From positions 62,001 to 126,000 of the forward strand of contig DAISIV010000002.1 in the NCBI GenBank assembly GCA_036821825.1: a DNA stretch of 64,000 nucleotides. The letters are read 5' to 3'. A model generated the notes under the pieces. The model saw nothing but the letters and a program-made list of their open reading frames with translations, did no database searches and was not told the DNA's origin. Made by a program: the position numbers and the translations under genes. The DNA is from CAITZA01 sp937915285 (GTDB lineage Bacteria; Desulfobacterota; Desulfomonilia; Desulfomonilales; Desulfomonilaceae). Positions 16,335-24,770 of this stretch are shown piece by piece. Position 1 is the first letter of the stretch; every line of letters begins with the position of its first letter.

Positions 16335-17429
16335 ATGGGAAGAATAAAAATAGCGTTGATAGGCGTTGGCAATTGCGCAAGCTCCCTGACCCAGGGAATT
16401 CATTACTATTCGGGGGCATGCCTTCCTGACAGATGTGGACTAAACCGTCCTCTGGTTGGCGATTATTCGGTCTCCGACATAGAAATAGTGGCAGCTTTTG
16501 ACGTGGATCGACGCAAGGTAGGTAAAAACCTTACTGAAGCCATATTCAAGGCTCCAAACTGTACAACGCGATTCTGCGACCCGCTTCCTGATTCGAACGT
16601 GACTGTGAGGATGGGCAGAATCCTGGATGGAATATCGGAACACATGAAGGATCACGTCGAGGCAGAGACTTTCCTGGTTTCAGATGACCGTGAACCTGAA
16701 AAAAGCGATGTGGTTGAGGCTCTGCTAGAGTCTAGCGCTCAGATGGTGGTGAACTATCTCCCTGTGGGTTCAGAGCAGGCGTCAAGATTCTATGCGGAAT
16801 GCGCCCTGGAGGCTGGACTGGGATTCATCAATTGCATACCGGTGTTTATTGCCACTGATGGCCAATGGGCTCAGAGATTTAAGGATAGGGGACTACCCAT
16901 TATAGGCGATGATGTAAAGTCTCAGCTTGGGGCGACAATAGTTCACAGAGCGCTTGTCGACCTGTTCAAAAGGAGAGGTGTGAAACTTGATCGCACTTAC
17001 CAGTTAAACACAGGTGGAAACACCGATTTCCTGAACATGCTCAACCGCTCACGTCTATCGTCGAAGAAAAAATCGAAGACAGAAGCGGTTCAGGCTGTTG
17101 CCGCAGAACCTCTTCCTGAATTCAGTATACACGTAGGGCCAAGTGATTACGTTAGCTGGCAGAAGGATAACAAGGTATGCTTTATAAGGATGGAAGGGCG
17201 TCTATTTGGGGATGTCCCGATGAATCTCGAACTCCGTTTGTCAGTGGAGGATTCTCCCAATTCAGCGGGGGTGGTTGTCGATGCTATCAGGTGTATGAAA
17301 CTTGCCCTGGACAGGAATATTGCAGGTCCTTTAACAGGGCCTTGCGCCCTCTACATGAAACGTCCTCCCATCCAGCTTGCAGATCAGGACGCGCTGGAAA
17401 TGACCGAGAAATTTATTGCCGGCTCGTGA
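16335..17429 (+). CDS. ino1: myo-Inositol-1-phosphate synthase (Mycobacterium/archaeal type)
   Basis: A 364-residue enzyme that converts glucose-6-phosphate to inositol-3-phosphate with NAD. The start of the Rossmann fold (GVGNCASSLTQGIHYY), IEIVAAFDVDRRKVG, NYLPVGSEQASRFYAECA, PIIGDDVKSQLGATIVHR, LNTGGNTDFLNML and DSPNSAGVVVDAIR closely follow the Mycobacterium tuberculosis Ino1 pattern, as does the length. The ATG at 16335 was chosen over a TTG at 16320 because it begins the conserved region; no clear Shine-Dalgarno is present for either. The gene is divergent from the CDP-alcohol transferase and 31 bases before an FkbM methyltransferase. Inositol synthesis is uncommon in Proteobacteria. 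Confidence 0.93.
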   Translation: MGRIKIALIGVGNCASSLTQGIHYYSGACLPDRCGLNRPLVGDYSVSDIEIVAAFDVDRRKVGKNLTEAIFKAPNCTTRFCDPLPDSNVTVRMGRILDGISEHMKDHVEAETFLVSDDREPEKSDVVEALLESSAQMVVNYLPVGSEQASRFYAECALEAGLGFINCIPVFIATDGQWAQRFKDRGLPIIGDDVKSQLGATIVHRALVDLFKRRGVKLDRTYQLNTGGNTDFLNMLNRSRLSSKKKSKTEAVQAVAAEPLPEFSIHVGPSDYVSWQKDNKVCFIRMEGRLFGDVPMNLELRLSVEDSPNSAGVVVDAIRCMKLALDRNIAGPLTGPCALYMKRPPIQLADQDALEMTEKFIAGS

Positions 17430-17460
17430 TCGAATCTCGAAGTGGCATCCTGTATGATGC

Positions 17461-18267
17461 ATGATGATCTTCCAAGCCATGAATAAAACCTGTTGGAACA
17501 GTTTTCTACGACATTATTCGAGAATCAGACTGTTGGCCAAATGGGCCAGGCGCAGGAGCAGGCGCTCGCAGTCCATATCCTTCATGAGGGGATTCATACG
17601 AGAAAATGATCTGGTTTTCGACATAGGGGCAAATTATGGCTGGAAAACCGAACTTTTCCTGTCACTGGGAGCCCGGGTCATAGCAGTTGAGCCTCAAACG
17701 GAGTGCATCAAAGTTCTATGTCGAAAATTCGGCCATGATCCCTCGGTAGTCATAGAGCCATTCGCTGCCGGTTCTTCTGAATCCCGCAGCAAGATATGGA
17801 AGAGTGACGTCAGAAACCAGCTTTCTTCAATGGACCCGGAATGGATTTCCGCTGTAAAAGACAGCGGTCGTTTTAGCAGATTCGAATGGAGTTCCACGGA
17901 ATCCGTAAATGTCACCACATTAGACAGACTCATAGGAAAGCATGGACTGCCTGCTTTTTGCAAGATAGACACTGAAGGATATGAATTAAATGTTATTAAA
18001 GGATTAAGTCAGGCAATTAATGTAATATCTCTGGAATACCATGCTGAATTCATAAAGTCGGCGTTTGACAGCCTCGAGATCATAGACAGTCTTGGCGATT
18101 ATCATTACAACTACACTGTTGGTGAGCGTCCGGGGTTTGCAGGGGAGACCTGGACTAATTCTGAGGCTGTCCTTCATGCAATAGCTTCTGAAAAATCTGG
18201 CAGGTTGCAGGGCGATATTTACGCCAGAAAAGTTTTCCCGCTAGTTACGCCTGGCGCCGTCAACTGA
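17461..18267 (+). CDS. FkbM family methyltransferase
   Basis: A 268-residue protein with the SAM-binding start DLVFDIGANYGWKTELFLSLG near residue 50, AVEPQTECIKVL, then the FkbM marks NVTTLDRL and FCKIDTEGYELNVIKGL followed by ISLEYH. The family O-methylates sugars and polyketides. The C-terminus overlaps the convergent nucleotidyltransferase gene by eight bases. Position right after ino1 on the same strand suggests methylation of an inositol or inositol-linked glycan, which is only an inference; a surface sugar is equally possible. Basic N-terminal residues 20-40 may contact membrane or nucleic acid. Confidence 0.85.
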   Translation: MMIFQAMNKTCWNSFLRHYSRIRLLAKWARRRSRRSQSISFMRGFIRENDLVFDIGANYGWKTELFLSLGARVIAVEPQTECIKVLCRKFGHDPSVVIEPFAAGSSESRSKIWKSDVRNQLSSMDPEWISAVKDSGRFSRFEWSSTESVNVTTLDRLIGKHGLPAFCKIDTEGYELNVIKGLSQAINVISLEYHAEFIKSAFDSLEIIDSLGDYHYNYTVGERPGFAGETWTNSEAVLHAIASEKSGRLQGDIYARKVFPLVTPGAVN

Positions 18268-18811
18268 GTTCTTTGAGTCTGGACTGAATATCCCATTCCC
18301 TGATCAGTAATGCCACGCTCTCCGGCACAAGCCTTTCCCACTGTCCGCCGGATTGGATCAGGCCCCTAACGTATGAACCTGACAGGCCTTTCTGATCCGG
18401 GGGTTTGTCCCACAGCAATTCTGTTTTCAGGCCTGCGTCAGTTAGCAGTTTTAGCTTACGACGCCCCCAGTCATCATATATCGTAATGTAAAAAACAGCT
18501 TCCGTTGGGACGTAGAACCGGTAGAGATTCGGAAAGTTGATTGGAAAGGGGGTTATGCCGAATTCCAAATATCCCAGCCCAGCCTCAGCCATGGCTGATT
18601 TCACCAGGGTGTATCTCTCAAAATAGGTTAGAGGATTCGAAGAAGTCAGACTCCTTTCCGGATTTGTCTCATCAGAGCCTGTCAGTGAAGGATCAGGGTT
18701 GGTTATTCCGATAACAATTTGATCGCAACGACGCTTTGCAGCTAGGATGTACTTCATGTGGTCGTTGTGTAAGACCTGAAAACGACCATGAACAACTCCC
18801 AATTTCTTCAT
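18260..18811 (-). CDS. NMN/NaMN adenylyltransferase-like nucleotidyltransferase
   Basis: A 183-residue protein with GRFQVLHNDHMKYI near residue 8, a variant of the GRFQPxHxGH nucleotide-binding motif of NadM-type adenylyltransferases, and a late GLSGSYVRGLI in place of the usual ISxTxIR. Members join ATP to a nucleotide with release of pyrophosphate. Which nucleotide is used is unsure. The ATG at 18811 starts the conserved fold; a TTG at 18865 would overlap the ackA stop and add 18 unlike residues. It is the last gene of the lut-ackA run, so it may serve NAD supply for lactate oxidation. Confidence 0.75.
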   Translation of the reverse strand: MKKLGVVHGRFQVLHNDHMKYILAAKRRCDQIVIGITNPDPSLTGSDETNPERSLTSSNPLTYFERYTLVKSAMAEAGLGYLEFGITPFPINFPNLYRFYVPTEAVFYITIYDDWGRRKLKLLTDAGLKTELLWDKPPDQKGLSGSYVRGLIQSGGQWERLVPESVALLIREWDIQSRLKELS

Positions 18812-18861
18812 GTATGTTTTTATCCTAGTGGTTTTGCGTGGGGCCAAATAATATGAAACAA

Positions 18862-20085
18862 TCAAACGCCCCTGTGATTTTCAATTCCGATAGCTAACTT
18901 CAAACACTGACGCGCCATAACAAGTTCTTCGAAAGTCTTGATCACAAGTATTCTCGTCGAGGATTCTGTTGATGATATGTCAACAACTTCATTGTTTACG
19001 TTTTTTGAGCAATCAGCGTTAATGTTCCTGTCTATGGAGAATCCAAGGCGCTCCGAGCCCCGCAGAACCAACTCACGGACGACGTCACTGTGTAGTCCGA
19101 TGCCACCGGTGAAGATGAGTGCGTCACAGCCGCCCAAGACCATCAGCATCGAGCCGATGGAGCGTTTGATTTTGTAACAGAACGCTTCAAGCGCCAATGC
19201 AGCCCGCTCATCGTTGTTGGCCGCAGCCTTGGTAATTTCCCTCATGTCCCTGGACAAACCGCTGATTCCAAGTAAGCCGGATTTGCGGTAGAGCATATCC
19301 AGCAGTTCATCCGAAGTCATACCTTCTTCGCTCATTATGACTGGGATTAACCCCGGATCGATACTTCCCGATCGTGTTCCCATGATGAGGCCTTCCACTG
19401 AAGTCATTCCCATGGTGGTATCGATTGATCTGCCGGAATCGACCGCAGTAATCGAACAGCCATTGCCGAGATGGCAGGATATCAGTTTCAATTCCGAAAT
19501 ATCTCTTTTCAGGAAAACGGCGGCCTTGCTTGTGACATATTCATTCGAATGTCCGTGATAGCCGATTCTCCTGTAGCCCTTCTCGGAAAAATACCTGTAA
19601 GGCAAGCCGTAAATTGCGGCCACATCCGGAATTGTCTTGTGAAAAGTCATATCAAAGACGGCGATGTGCAGGGAATTTGGAACGCGTTGCATACACTCCT
19701 CAATTTCCAGTGCAATCGCCGGATGGTGTAATGGGAAAAAGGGAATCATTCTTCTGATTTCAGAGATGACATCCGGGTTTATTCTCACTGGATCCTTGAA
19801 CTTTCCTCCATGGGCCACACGATGGCCAATGACTCTAAGTTCATCCAGACTGCTAATAGGTCCGAATTCCATCAAAACATGGAACAGCTCATCCAATGCT
19901 TGGCCGTGATCATTTACGGGCAGGTCACGTCTAACCGGGGACGAACCTTCTAATTCGTATAAATGGTTTGATCTGTCCAATCCTATACGGTCGATAGTTC
20001 CAGACATCAGCGTGCGCTCGCCGTCCATCTCGAACAGGTTGTACTTCAGTGAGGAACTACCGTTATTTAGGATGAGTATCTTCAT
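18862..20085 (-). CDS. ackA: Acetate kinase
   Basis: A 407-residue enzyme that makes ATP and acetate from acetyl phosphate in the cytoplasm. It opens with NNGSSSLKYNLFEM, the N-terminal ASKHA phosphate-binding motif, and contains RVAHGG, FDMTFHKTIPDVA, YHGHSNEYV, LISCHLGNGCSITAV, GTRSGSIDPGLIP and FTGGIGLHSDVVRE. Length is normal for the family. It follows lutC by 12 bases on the same strand. This placement fits substrate-level ATP formation at the end of lactate oxidation. No pta gene is nearby, so acetyl phosphate must come from a gene elsewhere. Confidence 0.96.
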   Translation of the reverse strand: MKILILNNGSSSLKYNLFEMDGERTLMSGTIDRIGLDRSNHLYELEGSSPVRRDLPVNDHGQALDELFHVLMEFGPISSLDELRVIGHRVAHGGKFKDPVRINPDVISEIRRMIPFFPLHHPAIALEIEECMQRVPNSLHIAVFDMTFHKTIPDVAAIYGLPYRYFSEKGYRRIGYHGHSNEYVTSKAAVFLKRDISELKLISCHLGNGCSITAVDSGRSIDTTMGMTSVEGLIMGTRSGSIDPGLIPVIMSEEGMTSDELLDMLYRKSGLLGISGLSRDMREITKAAANNDERAALALEAFCYKIKRSIGSMLMVLGGCDALIFTGGIGLHSDVVRELVLRGSERLGFSIDRNINADCSKNVNNEVVDISSTESSTRILVIKTFEELVMARQCLKLAIGIENHRGV

Positions 20086-20097
20086 GTTTGTTCTTGG

Positions 20098-20595
20098 TCA
20101 CACCACTATGATTGTAACCTGTTCCGGTCCATGGACTCCTATGGTTAGGGTCAGCTCAATGTCCGCTGTTCGGCTTGGACCAGAGATTAGGGTAACATTC
20201 GTGGGTGGTGGAACCGGAAGACTACCAAAGAAATCATCTAGTGTTTCAAAAATGGAGTCGGCCTTTACAATAGCAATGTGATGGTTAGGTAGAAGACTCG
20301 ATTGAACAGCTCTACGGTTTGCGCTAGTGCAAACAAGGCTGCCGGTCTCAGCTATTGCCCCATCAACGTGTTCAACGCAAAAGGCTGCCCCCTCATAACC
20401 TGATGTCAATCTGTCCTTGGGAATACGCACTGATTTCTCAACATCAGACACTCTTCTGAGATATATTGAGCCGGCTTTGGCAGTTACGGCATTGATCACC
20501 GAATTCATTTCCTTCGTGCTGCCGACGCGGACAGGATCAGCAGCCACCTTGGCCGCATTCTCCATGAAGCGTTTTATAATGGAATCACTTGTCAC
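20098..20595 (-). CDS. lutC: LUD-domain lactate utilisation protein LutC
   Basis: A 165-residue LUD-domain (LutC/YkgG) protein. Conserved stretches include FCVEHVDGAIAETGSLV and LPNHHIAIVKADSIFETLDD, ending TLTIGVHGPEQVTIIVV. LutC works with LutA and LutB in oxidation of L-lactate to pyruvate; its exact chemistry is unsettled. It begins with GTG overlapping the lutB stop by four bases (GTGA), which indicates translational coupling. It is shorter than the Bacillus LutC, as is usual in anaerobes. Confidence 0.88.
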   Translation of the reverse strand: MTSDSIIKRFMENAAKVAADPVRVGSTKEMNSVINAVTAKAGSIYLRRVSDVEKSVRIPKDRLTSGYEGAAFCVEHVDGAIAETGSLVCTSANRRAVQSSLLPNHHIAIVKADSIFETLDDFFGSLPVPPPTNVTLISGPSRTADIELTLTIGVHGPEQVTIIVV

Positions 20596-21953
20596 AACAC
20601 CCTCCTCTTGAAGGAAACGGGAACCGGTTTGGGCAGTCTGTCAACCGTTTGTTTGTCAAGCAGACGGGCTATAGGCCAGGCAGCGTTTGCCGCCTTCTGC
20701 CCAAGTTCAAACAGTTTTGGATGCTTTGCTGCTGCCCCAAAGCCCCACATTCCTATTGATTCAAGCTCCGGAGCAAGCCCATTTTCTACCTTGATCTCCC
20801 GCAGCCTGTTGATGAGTTTGGCCAGAGGCACCTTAACAGGGCAAACATCAGAGCAGGCTCCGCAGAGCGTTGACGCGTCCAGTAAGGGATGCGCCCTCTC
20901 CAGCCCATTTAGAACTGCGCTAAGTATTACTCCCATGGGGCCGGGATACGTGGAATCATAGGCATGACCGCCAATCATTCCGTACACCGGGCATACATTC
21001 ATGCACGCTCCGCATCTTATACACTTGAGTATTTCTTTGCAGTCACTTTTAACTATCTCACTGCGTCCATTATCCAGAAGCACTATGTGAAGATGCTTGG
21101 CGCCCGTGGAATCAGCTTCTTTTCTGACTCCTGTGATGAGTGAAAAATAGCTGGTCAGGACCTGACCGGTAGCTGAGCGTGGAAGCAGTCTGAGGAAAAG
21201 AGCCAGATCGGATAGTTTTGGCAATATTTTTTCGATAGCCGTTATGGCTATGTGCAATGGAGGAAGCGTGGTAACCATTCTTCCATTACCTTCGTTGGTC
21301 ACTAGTGAAATGCTGCCCGTCTCCGCTATCGCAAAATTAGAACCACTGATAGCCGCTGGAGCTGTAATGAATTCTTCACGTAGAATTTTTTTGGCTGTTT
21401 TGGTGAGTGTGGTAGGGTCATCGGTGAATTCGCAGCCGAGTTTCTCACAGAACAACTGGCCAACTTGCTGACGGCTTTTATGAATGGCCGGGACAATGAT
21501 GTGCGACGGAGTTTCACCAGCAATCTGAATTATGTATTCGCCGAGATCCGTTTCTACAACCTTTATCCCCTCTTTTTCCAGATAGGCGTTCAGATGGATT
21601 TCTTCGCTAATCATAGATTTTGATTTAACGACCTTGTCTGCGCCGTAATCCTTCAGGAGGGATGCCACTATGTCACAAGCTATTGATGAATCTTTGGCCC
21701 GATGAACCACCGCTCCAGCCTTGGTGGCGTTTTTTGAGAACATATCGACATATTCTCCGATATTGTTCAGAACATCCATCCTTATCTCGGAGGCCCTTTC
21801 ACGCCATTCCTCAAACGGATTGTCGCCAATGGCGTCTACCCTCTTTTTGCCGAAAGTACTGGTGATGTTGCGCATGGCAGTTCTCAGCGAGGGGTTGTTC
21901 AAGGCGTTGGCTGCATTTGATTTAAACGAAACAGGAGCCTGATTCTTGTTCAT
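20592..21953 (-). CDS. lutB: Iron-sulfur lactate utilisation protein LutB
   Basis: A 453-residue protein with an N-terminal LUD domain (residues 20-270; DIVASLLKDYGADKVVKSKS, IAETGSISLVTNEGNGRM) and a ferredoxin-like C-terminus with CIRCGACMNVCPVYG and CGACSDVCPVKVPL, binding two [4Fe-4S] clusters. It is the electron-transfer subunit of the LutABC lactate oxidase. The ATG at 21953 overlaps the lutA stop by four bases (ATGA), which decides the start; a longer frame to 22043 lies inside lutA. Electrons probably reach menaquinone or ferredoxin, by analogy with other lactate oxidisers. Confidence 0.93.
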   Translation of the reverse strand: MNKNQAPVSFKSNAANALNNPSLRTAMRNITSTFGKKRVDAIGDNPFEEWRERASEIRMDVLNNIGEYVDMFSKNATKAGAVVHRAKDSSIACDIVASLLKDYGADKVVKSKSMISEEIHLNAYLEKEGIKVVETDLGEYIIQIAGETPSHIIVPAIHKSRQQVGQLFCEKLGCEFTDDPTTLTKTAKKILREEFITAPAAISGSNFAIAETGSISLVTNEGNGRMVTTLPPLHIAITAIEKILPKLSDLALFLRLLPRSATGQVLTSYFSLITGVRKEADSTGAKHLHIVLLDNGRSEIVKSDCKEILKCIRCGACMNVCPVYGMIGGHAYDSTYPGPMGVILSAVLNGLERAHPLLDASTLCGACSDVCPVKVPLAKLINRLREIKVENGLAPELESIGMWGFGAAAKHPKLFELGQKAANAAWPIARLLDKQTVDRLPKPVPVSFKRRVL

Positions 21954-22675
21954 TTCAATCCCTCCGCCAGAATGACCGCCAGGTGTTTCACATCCACAGA
22001 GACCCCCCTGCGTTTGACCGCATCCGAAATGTTCATCAGACAACCGTGATCACAACCTGTCACCGTATCTGCGCCTGACTCAAGTATCGTGTCCAGTTTT
22101 TCATCGGCCAGGGCCATCGACACCTCTGGTAATTTGGCCATGAAAACCCCACCAAAACCGCAGCAACGGTCTGCCGATGGCATTGGACAGAATTCTGCTC
22201 CCTCAATGGATCGGATAAGCTGGATAGGCTCTTCCCTAACCCCTAGCTCACGAGTCAACTGGCACGATGCGTGGTAGGTAATTTTTCTATTTCCTACGAA
22301 TCCCTGTTCATGAGCATGGAGCACGTGAACGAGAAACTGCGACAGCTCAAACGTTCTTGAAGCGAGTTCGGTAGCTGCCTGGAACATACGGTGATTGTCA
22401 TGAAACATTTCGGGATAATGGTTTTTAACCATGGATGCGCAAGATCCAGATGGAATTACCACCGGATCTGAACCCTTGAATACCGAAATGAAATGCTCGG
22501 CCGCTTTGCGAGCCTGTTTTGCGTGCCCACCGCTGTTCGGCGGTTTACCGCAACATGTCTGCTCCCTGGGAAAGGCGACCTCAACACCCATGTGTTTCAG
22601 AAGCTTGACAACTGCCTCGCCTGTTTCGGGATAGAAAGTATCAATTAAGCAGGTAGCGAATAATTGCACCCTCAT
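21950..22675 (-). CDS. lutA: Cysteine-rich CCG-domain lactate utilisation protein LutA
   Basis: A 241-residue protein with two CCG domains: TCCGKPPNSGGHAKQ in the first half and RCCGFGGVFMAKLPEV in the second, the pattern of LutA/YkgE and of heterodisulfide-reductase-like subunits. These cysteines bind an unusual [4Fe-4S] cluster. It is the first gene of lutABC and has GAGGTG six bases before its ATG. It acts in the cytoplasm with LutB and LutC on L-lactate. A palindrome at 22816-22832 about 140 bases upstream may be a control site. Confidence 0.93.
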   Translation of the reverse strand: MRVQLFATCLIDTFYPETGEAVVKLLKHMGVEVAFPREQTCCGKPPNSGGHAKQARKAAEHFISVFKGSDPVVIPSGSCASMVKNHYPEMFHDNHRMFQAATELASRTFELSQFLVHVLHAHEQGFVGNRKITYHASCQLTRELGVREEPIQLIRSIEGAEFCPMPSADRCCGFGGVFMAKLPEVSMALADEKLDTILESGADTVTGCDHGCLMNISDAVKRRGVSVDVKHLAVILAEGLK

Positions 22676-22815
22676 AGTTCACCTCAGTCTTGACAACATG
22701 GGCTTCAGGGCCAGGATGCCACTGAAGCTTGGTCGGTTGAATTTGCTACGGCTATTTCGTTTTATTAAATCTGTAACCCGGAAAATCTATCATATCCAGA
22801 CGTGTTAATAAATAC

Positions 22816-22832
22816 TTATCTAATTGAGATAA
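22816..22832. promoter_or_regulatory. Candidate operator before lutA
   Basis: TTATCT-N5-AGATAA is a 17-base perfect inverted repeat in the 187-base gap between lutA and the small membrane protein gene. It lies 141 bases upstream of the lutA start. The binding protein is unknown. Confidence 0.4.
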
Positions 22833-22862
22833 AACCGGTCTTGAACATTGATTCTGCATGAA

Positions 22863-23165
22863 TTACCGGGTGATTCCACGAGTCCTGATAAAATATCTCC
22901 CCTGGTTGGTTTTCACAATAATTCCGTCTTCAAGCATGTAAATTATAGCCCTGTCAAACAGGAATGCAAGAAATTGTCCATCGTTAACATGTTTTCGCCA
23001 TGTCAATTCAACCGCCATTAAAGGATTGAAGGCCTCCTGGGATTCGAGGTAGCCGACGATGGATTCAGCCACTTTGTCTACCTTGCGGTCGACAAAAGAA
23101 CGGGCCATGAAATAGACTGCAACCAATAATCCAATTCCCAAGAATATTTTGACAGGGACTGCCAT
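22863..23165 (-). CDS. Small membrane-anchored protein of unknown function
   Basis: A 100-residue protein. Residues 4-22 are hydrophobic (VKIFLGIGLLVAVYFMARSF) and form a likely membrane anchor. The remainder is soluble, with ESQEAFNPLMAVELTW and a C-terminal MLEDGIIVKTNQGRYFIRT segment that looks like a small winged-helix or wing motif. The family was not recognised. It lies between livF and lutA on the same strand, with gaps of 108 and 187 bases, so co-transcription with either is possible. Confidence 0.55.
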   Translation of the reverse strand: MAVPVKIFLGIGLLVAVYFMARSFVDRKVDKVAESIVGYLESQEAFNPLMAVELTWRKHVNDGQFLAFLFDRAIIYMLEDGIIVKTNQGRYFIRTRGITR

Positions 23166-23273
23166 CTTGAACCCCCGCTAGCCAAGCACGACATTAAAAA
23201 GGGAAGCCCTCCAGCCGTATAGATTTCTTGGTCAAAGCGTCAAGATAAATTGTTGCAAACTATCATTTAACAA

Positions 23274-23978
23274 CTATACAGCCAGATACTTCTTCTTGAT
23301 GTCTTCGTCATTCTGCAGTTCAGCGACGCTTCCATGATATTTTATGTGGCCATTATCGACAATATAGGCCCTGTCTGAATGTTTTAGGGCAAACTTTACG
23401 TTCTGCTCAGAAAGAAGAACGGTTATTCCTTCCTGTTTGAGCAGGTCAATCATGTCTCCGAGCACCTTGACGATCACCGGAGCCAATCCCTCGGATGGCT
23501 CGTCGAGCAGTACCAGATCCGGATTCCCCATCAGGGTTCTGCTTATTGTAAGCATCTGCTGTTCACCGCCGCTGAGGTTTCCTGCCCGCCGCTTGGACAG
23601 CTCATCCAGGCGCGGGAATATTTCAAATATCTTTTCAAGACTCCATGGATTCCTGGAGCCTGTGCCCTTCTTGGTTCCAACCTCAAGGTTAGCTTGAACC
23701 GTCAGGTCTGGAAATATCCTTCGATCTTCGGGAACAAATCCAATGCCTTTTCTGGCTGTCTTGAATGGAGCTAAACCGGTGATATCCTCACCGTTGAAAA
23801 CAACCCGGCCGCCTTTGGGGGCTGTCAAGCCCATGATGCTGCGCATGGTAGTGGTTTTTCCAGCTCCGTTACGTCCCAGAAGGACAACGGTCTCGCCCTG
23901 ATTGACTTCGAGGGACACGTCGAATAATATGTGGCTAAGTCCATAATAAGTATTAATGTTTTCAACCACTAACTGCAT
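23274..23978 (-). CDS. livF: LIV-type ABC transporter ATP-binding protein LivF
   Basis: A 234-residue ATPase with Walker A GRNGAGKTTT, signature NLSGGEQQML, Walker B LVLLDEPSEGL and the H-loop equivalent within LLSEQNVKFALKHSDRAYIV, the LivF hallmark. It follows livG by two bases on the same strand and is the last gene of the transporter set. It sits on the cytoplasmic face of the LivHM permease. The whole transporter belongs to the branched-chain amino acid or amide/urea/organic acid uptake family; substrate is set by the binding protein and is not known. Confidence 0.95.
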   Translation of the reverse strand: MQLVVENINTYYGLSHILFDVSLEVNQGETVVLLGRNGAGKTTTMRSIMGLTAPKGGRVVFNGEDITGLAPFKTARKGIGFVPEDRRIFPDLTVQANLEVGTKKGTGSRNPWSLEKIFEIFPRLDELSKRRAGNLSGGEQQMLTISRTLMGNPDLVLLDEPSEGLAPVIVKVLGDMIDLLKQEGITVLLSEQNVKFALKHSDRAYIVDNGHIKYHGSVAELQNDEDIKKKYLAV

Positions 23979-23980
23979 GT

Positions 23981-24736
23981 TCAGACCTCTTCTCCGAGGT
24001 AGGCTTCAATAACCTGGGGGTTTGCGGATATCTGTTCTGGAGTCCCTTCCGCCAGGAGTGTCTTGTAGCAAAGCACTCTAACCTTCTGGGAAATGCCGAA
24101 AACGATATCCATGTCATGCTCTATAAAAAGCATTGTCAGATCAAGACGTTCCCATAAATTCTTCACCAGCTCCACAGTCTGCTTGCGCTCTTCGGGACTC
24201 ATACCTGCAGTCGGCTCGTCAAGTAGCAACAATTTTGGTTTTAGGGCCAGCGCAATCGCAATATCCAGCCTTTTCTGGTTTCCATGAGCCAATACCCCGC
24301 TCTGACGTTCAGCCATACCTTCTAGTTCCACACTCTTTAGCAGTTCGTAGGCTTCCGAATATACTTTGTCCCTCTTCCTGAAAGCCTTGAACATGTTTAG
24401 GTTACCATGTTCCCTGGTGATGATGGTGGTCACGACATTCTCGAGAACAGACATGCGCGGAAAAATACTTGTTCTCTGGAAGGCTCTTGCCATTCCCAAT
24501 TTTACTATGTCAAAAGGCTGTTTTCCCACTATGTCCTGACCCATGAACAAAACTTCACCTCTATCAGGGACCAGGTGACCTGTGATGAGATTGAACATCG
24601 TCGTTTTTCCGGCGCCGTTTGGGCCGATTATGGAACTAAGTTCGCCCTCTTCAACGGTATAACTTATGTCGTTAAATACCTGGGCCCCATCAAACGACTT
24701 GGAAAGGTTCACGACCTCGAGAACGGGTTTAGCCAT
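23981..24736 (-). CDS. livG: LIV-type ABC transporter ATP-binding protein LivG
   Basis: A 251-residue ATPase with Walker A GPNGAGKTTMFNLITG, signature LAHGNQKRLDIAIAL (a shortened LSYGxQ form usual for LivG), Walker B LLLLDEPTAGMSPEE and the LivG-type IEHDMDIVFGISQKVRVL. It lies between livM (34-base gap) and livF. The pair LivG and LivF forms the heterodimeric motor of the transporter. Confidence 0.95.
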   Translation of the reverse strand: MAKPVLEVVNLSKSFDGAQVFNDISYTVEEGELSSIIGPNGAGKTTMFNLITGHLVPDRGEVLFMGQDIVGKQPFDIVKLGMARAFQRTSIFPRMSVLENVVTTIITREHGNLNMFKAFRKRDKVYSEAYELLKSVELEGMAERQSGVLAHGNQKRLDIAIALALKPKLLLLDEPTAGMSPEERKQTVELVKNLWERLDLTMLFIEHDMDIVFGISQKVRVLCYKTLLAEGTPEQISANPQVIEAYLGEEV

Positions 24737-24770
24737 GGTTTATTTACACCGCCAGCCTTACAGGATTCTT

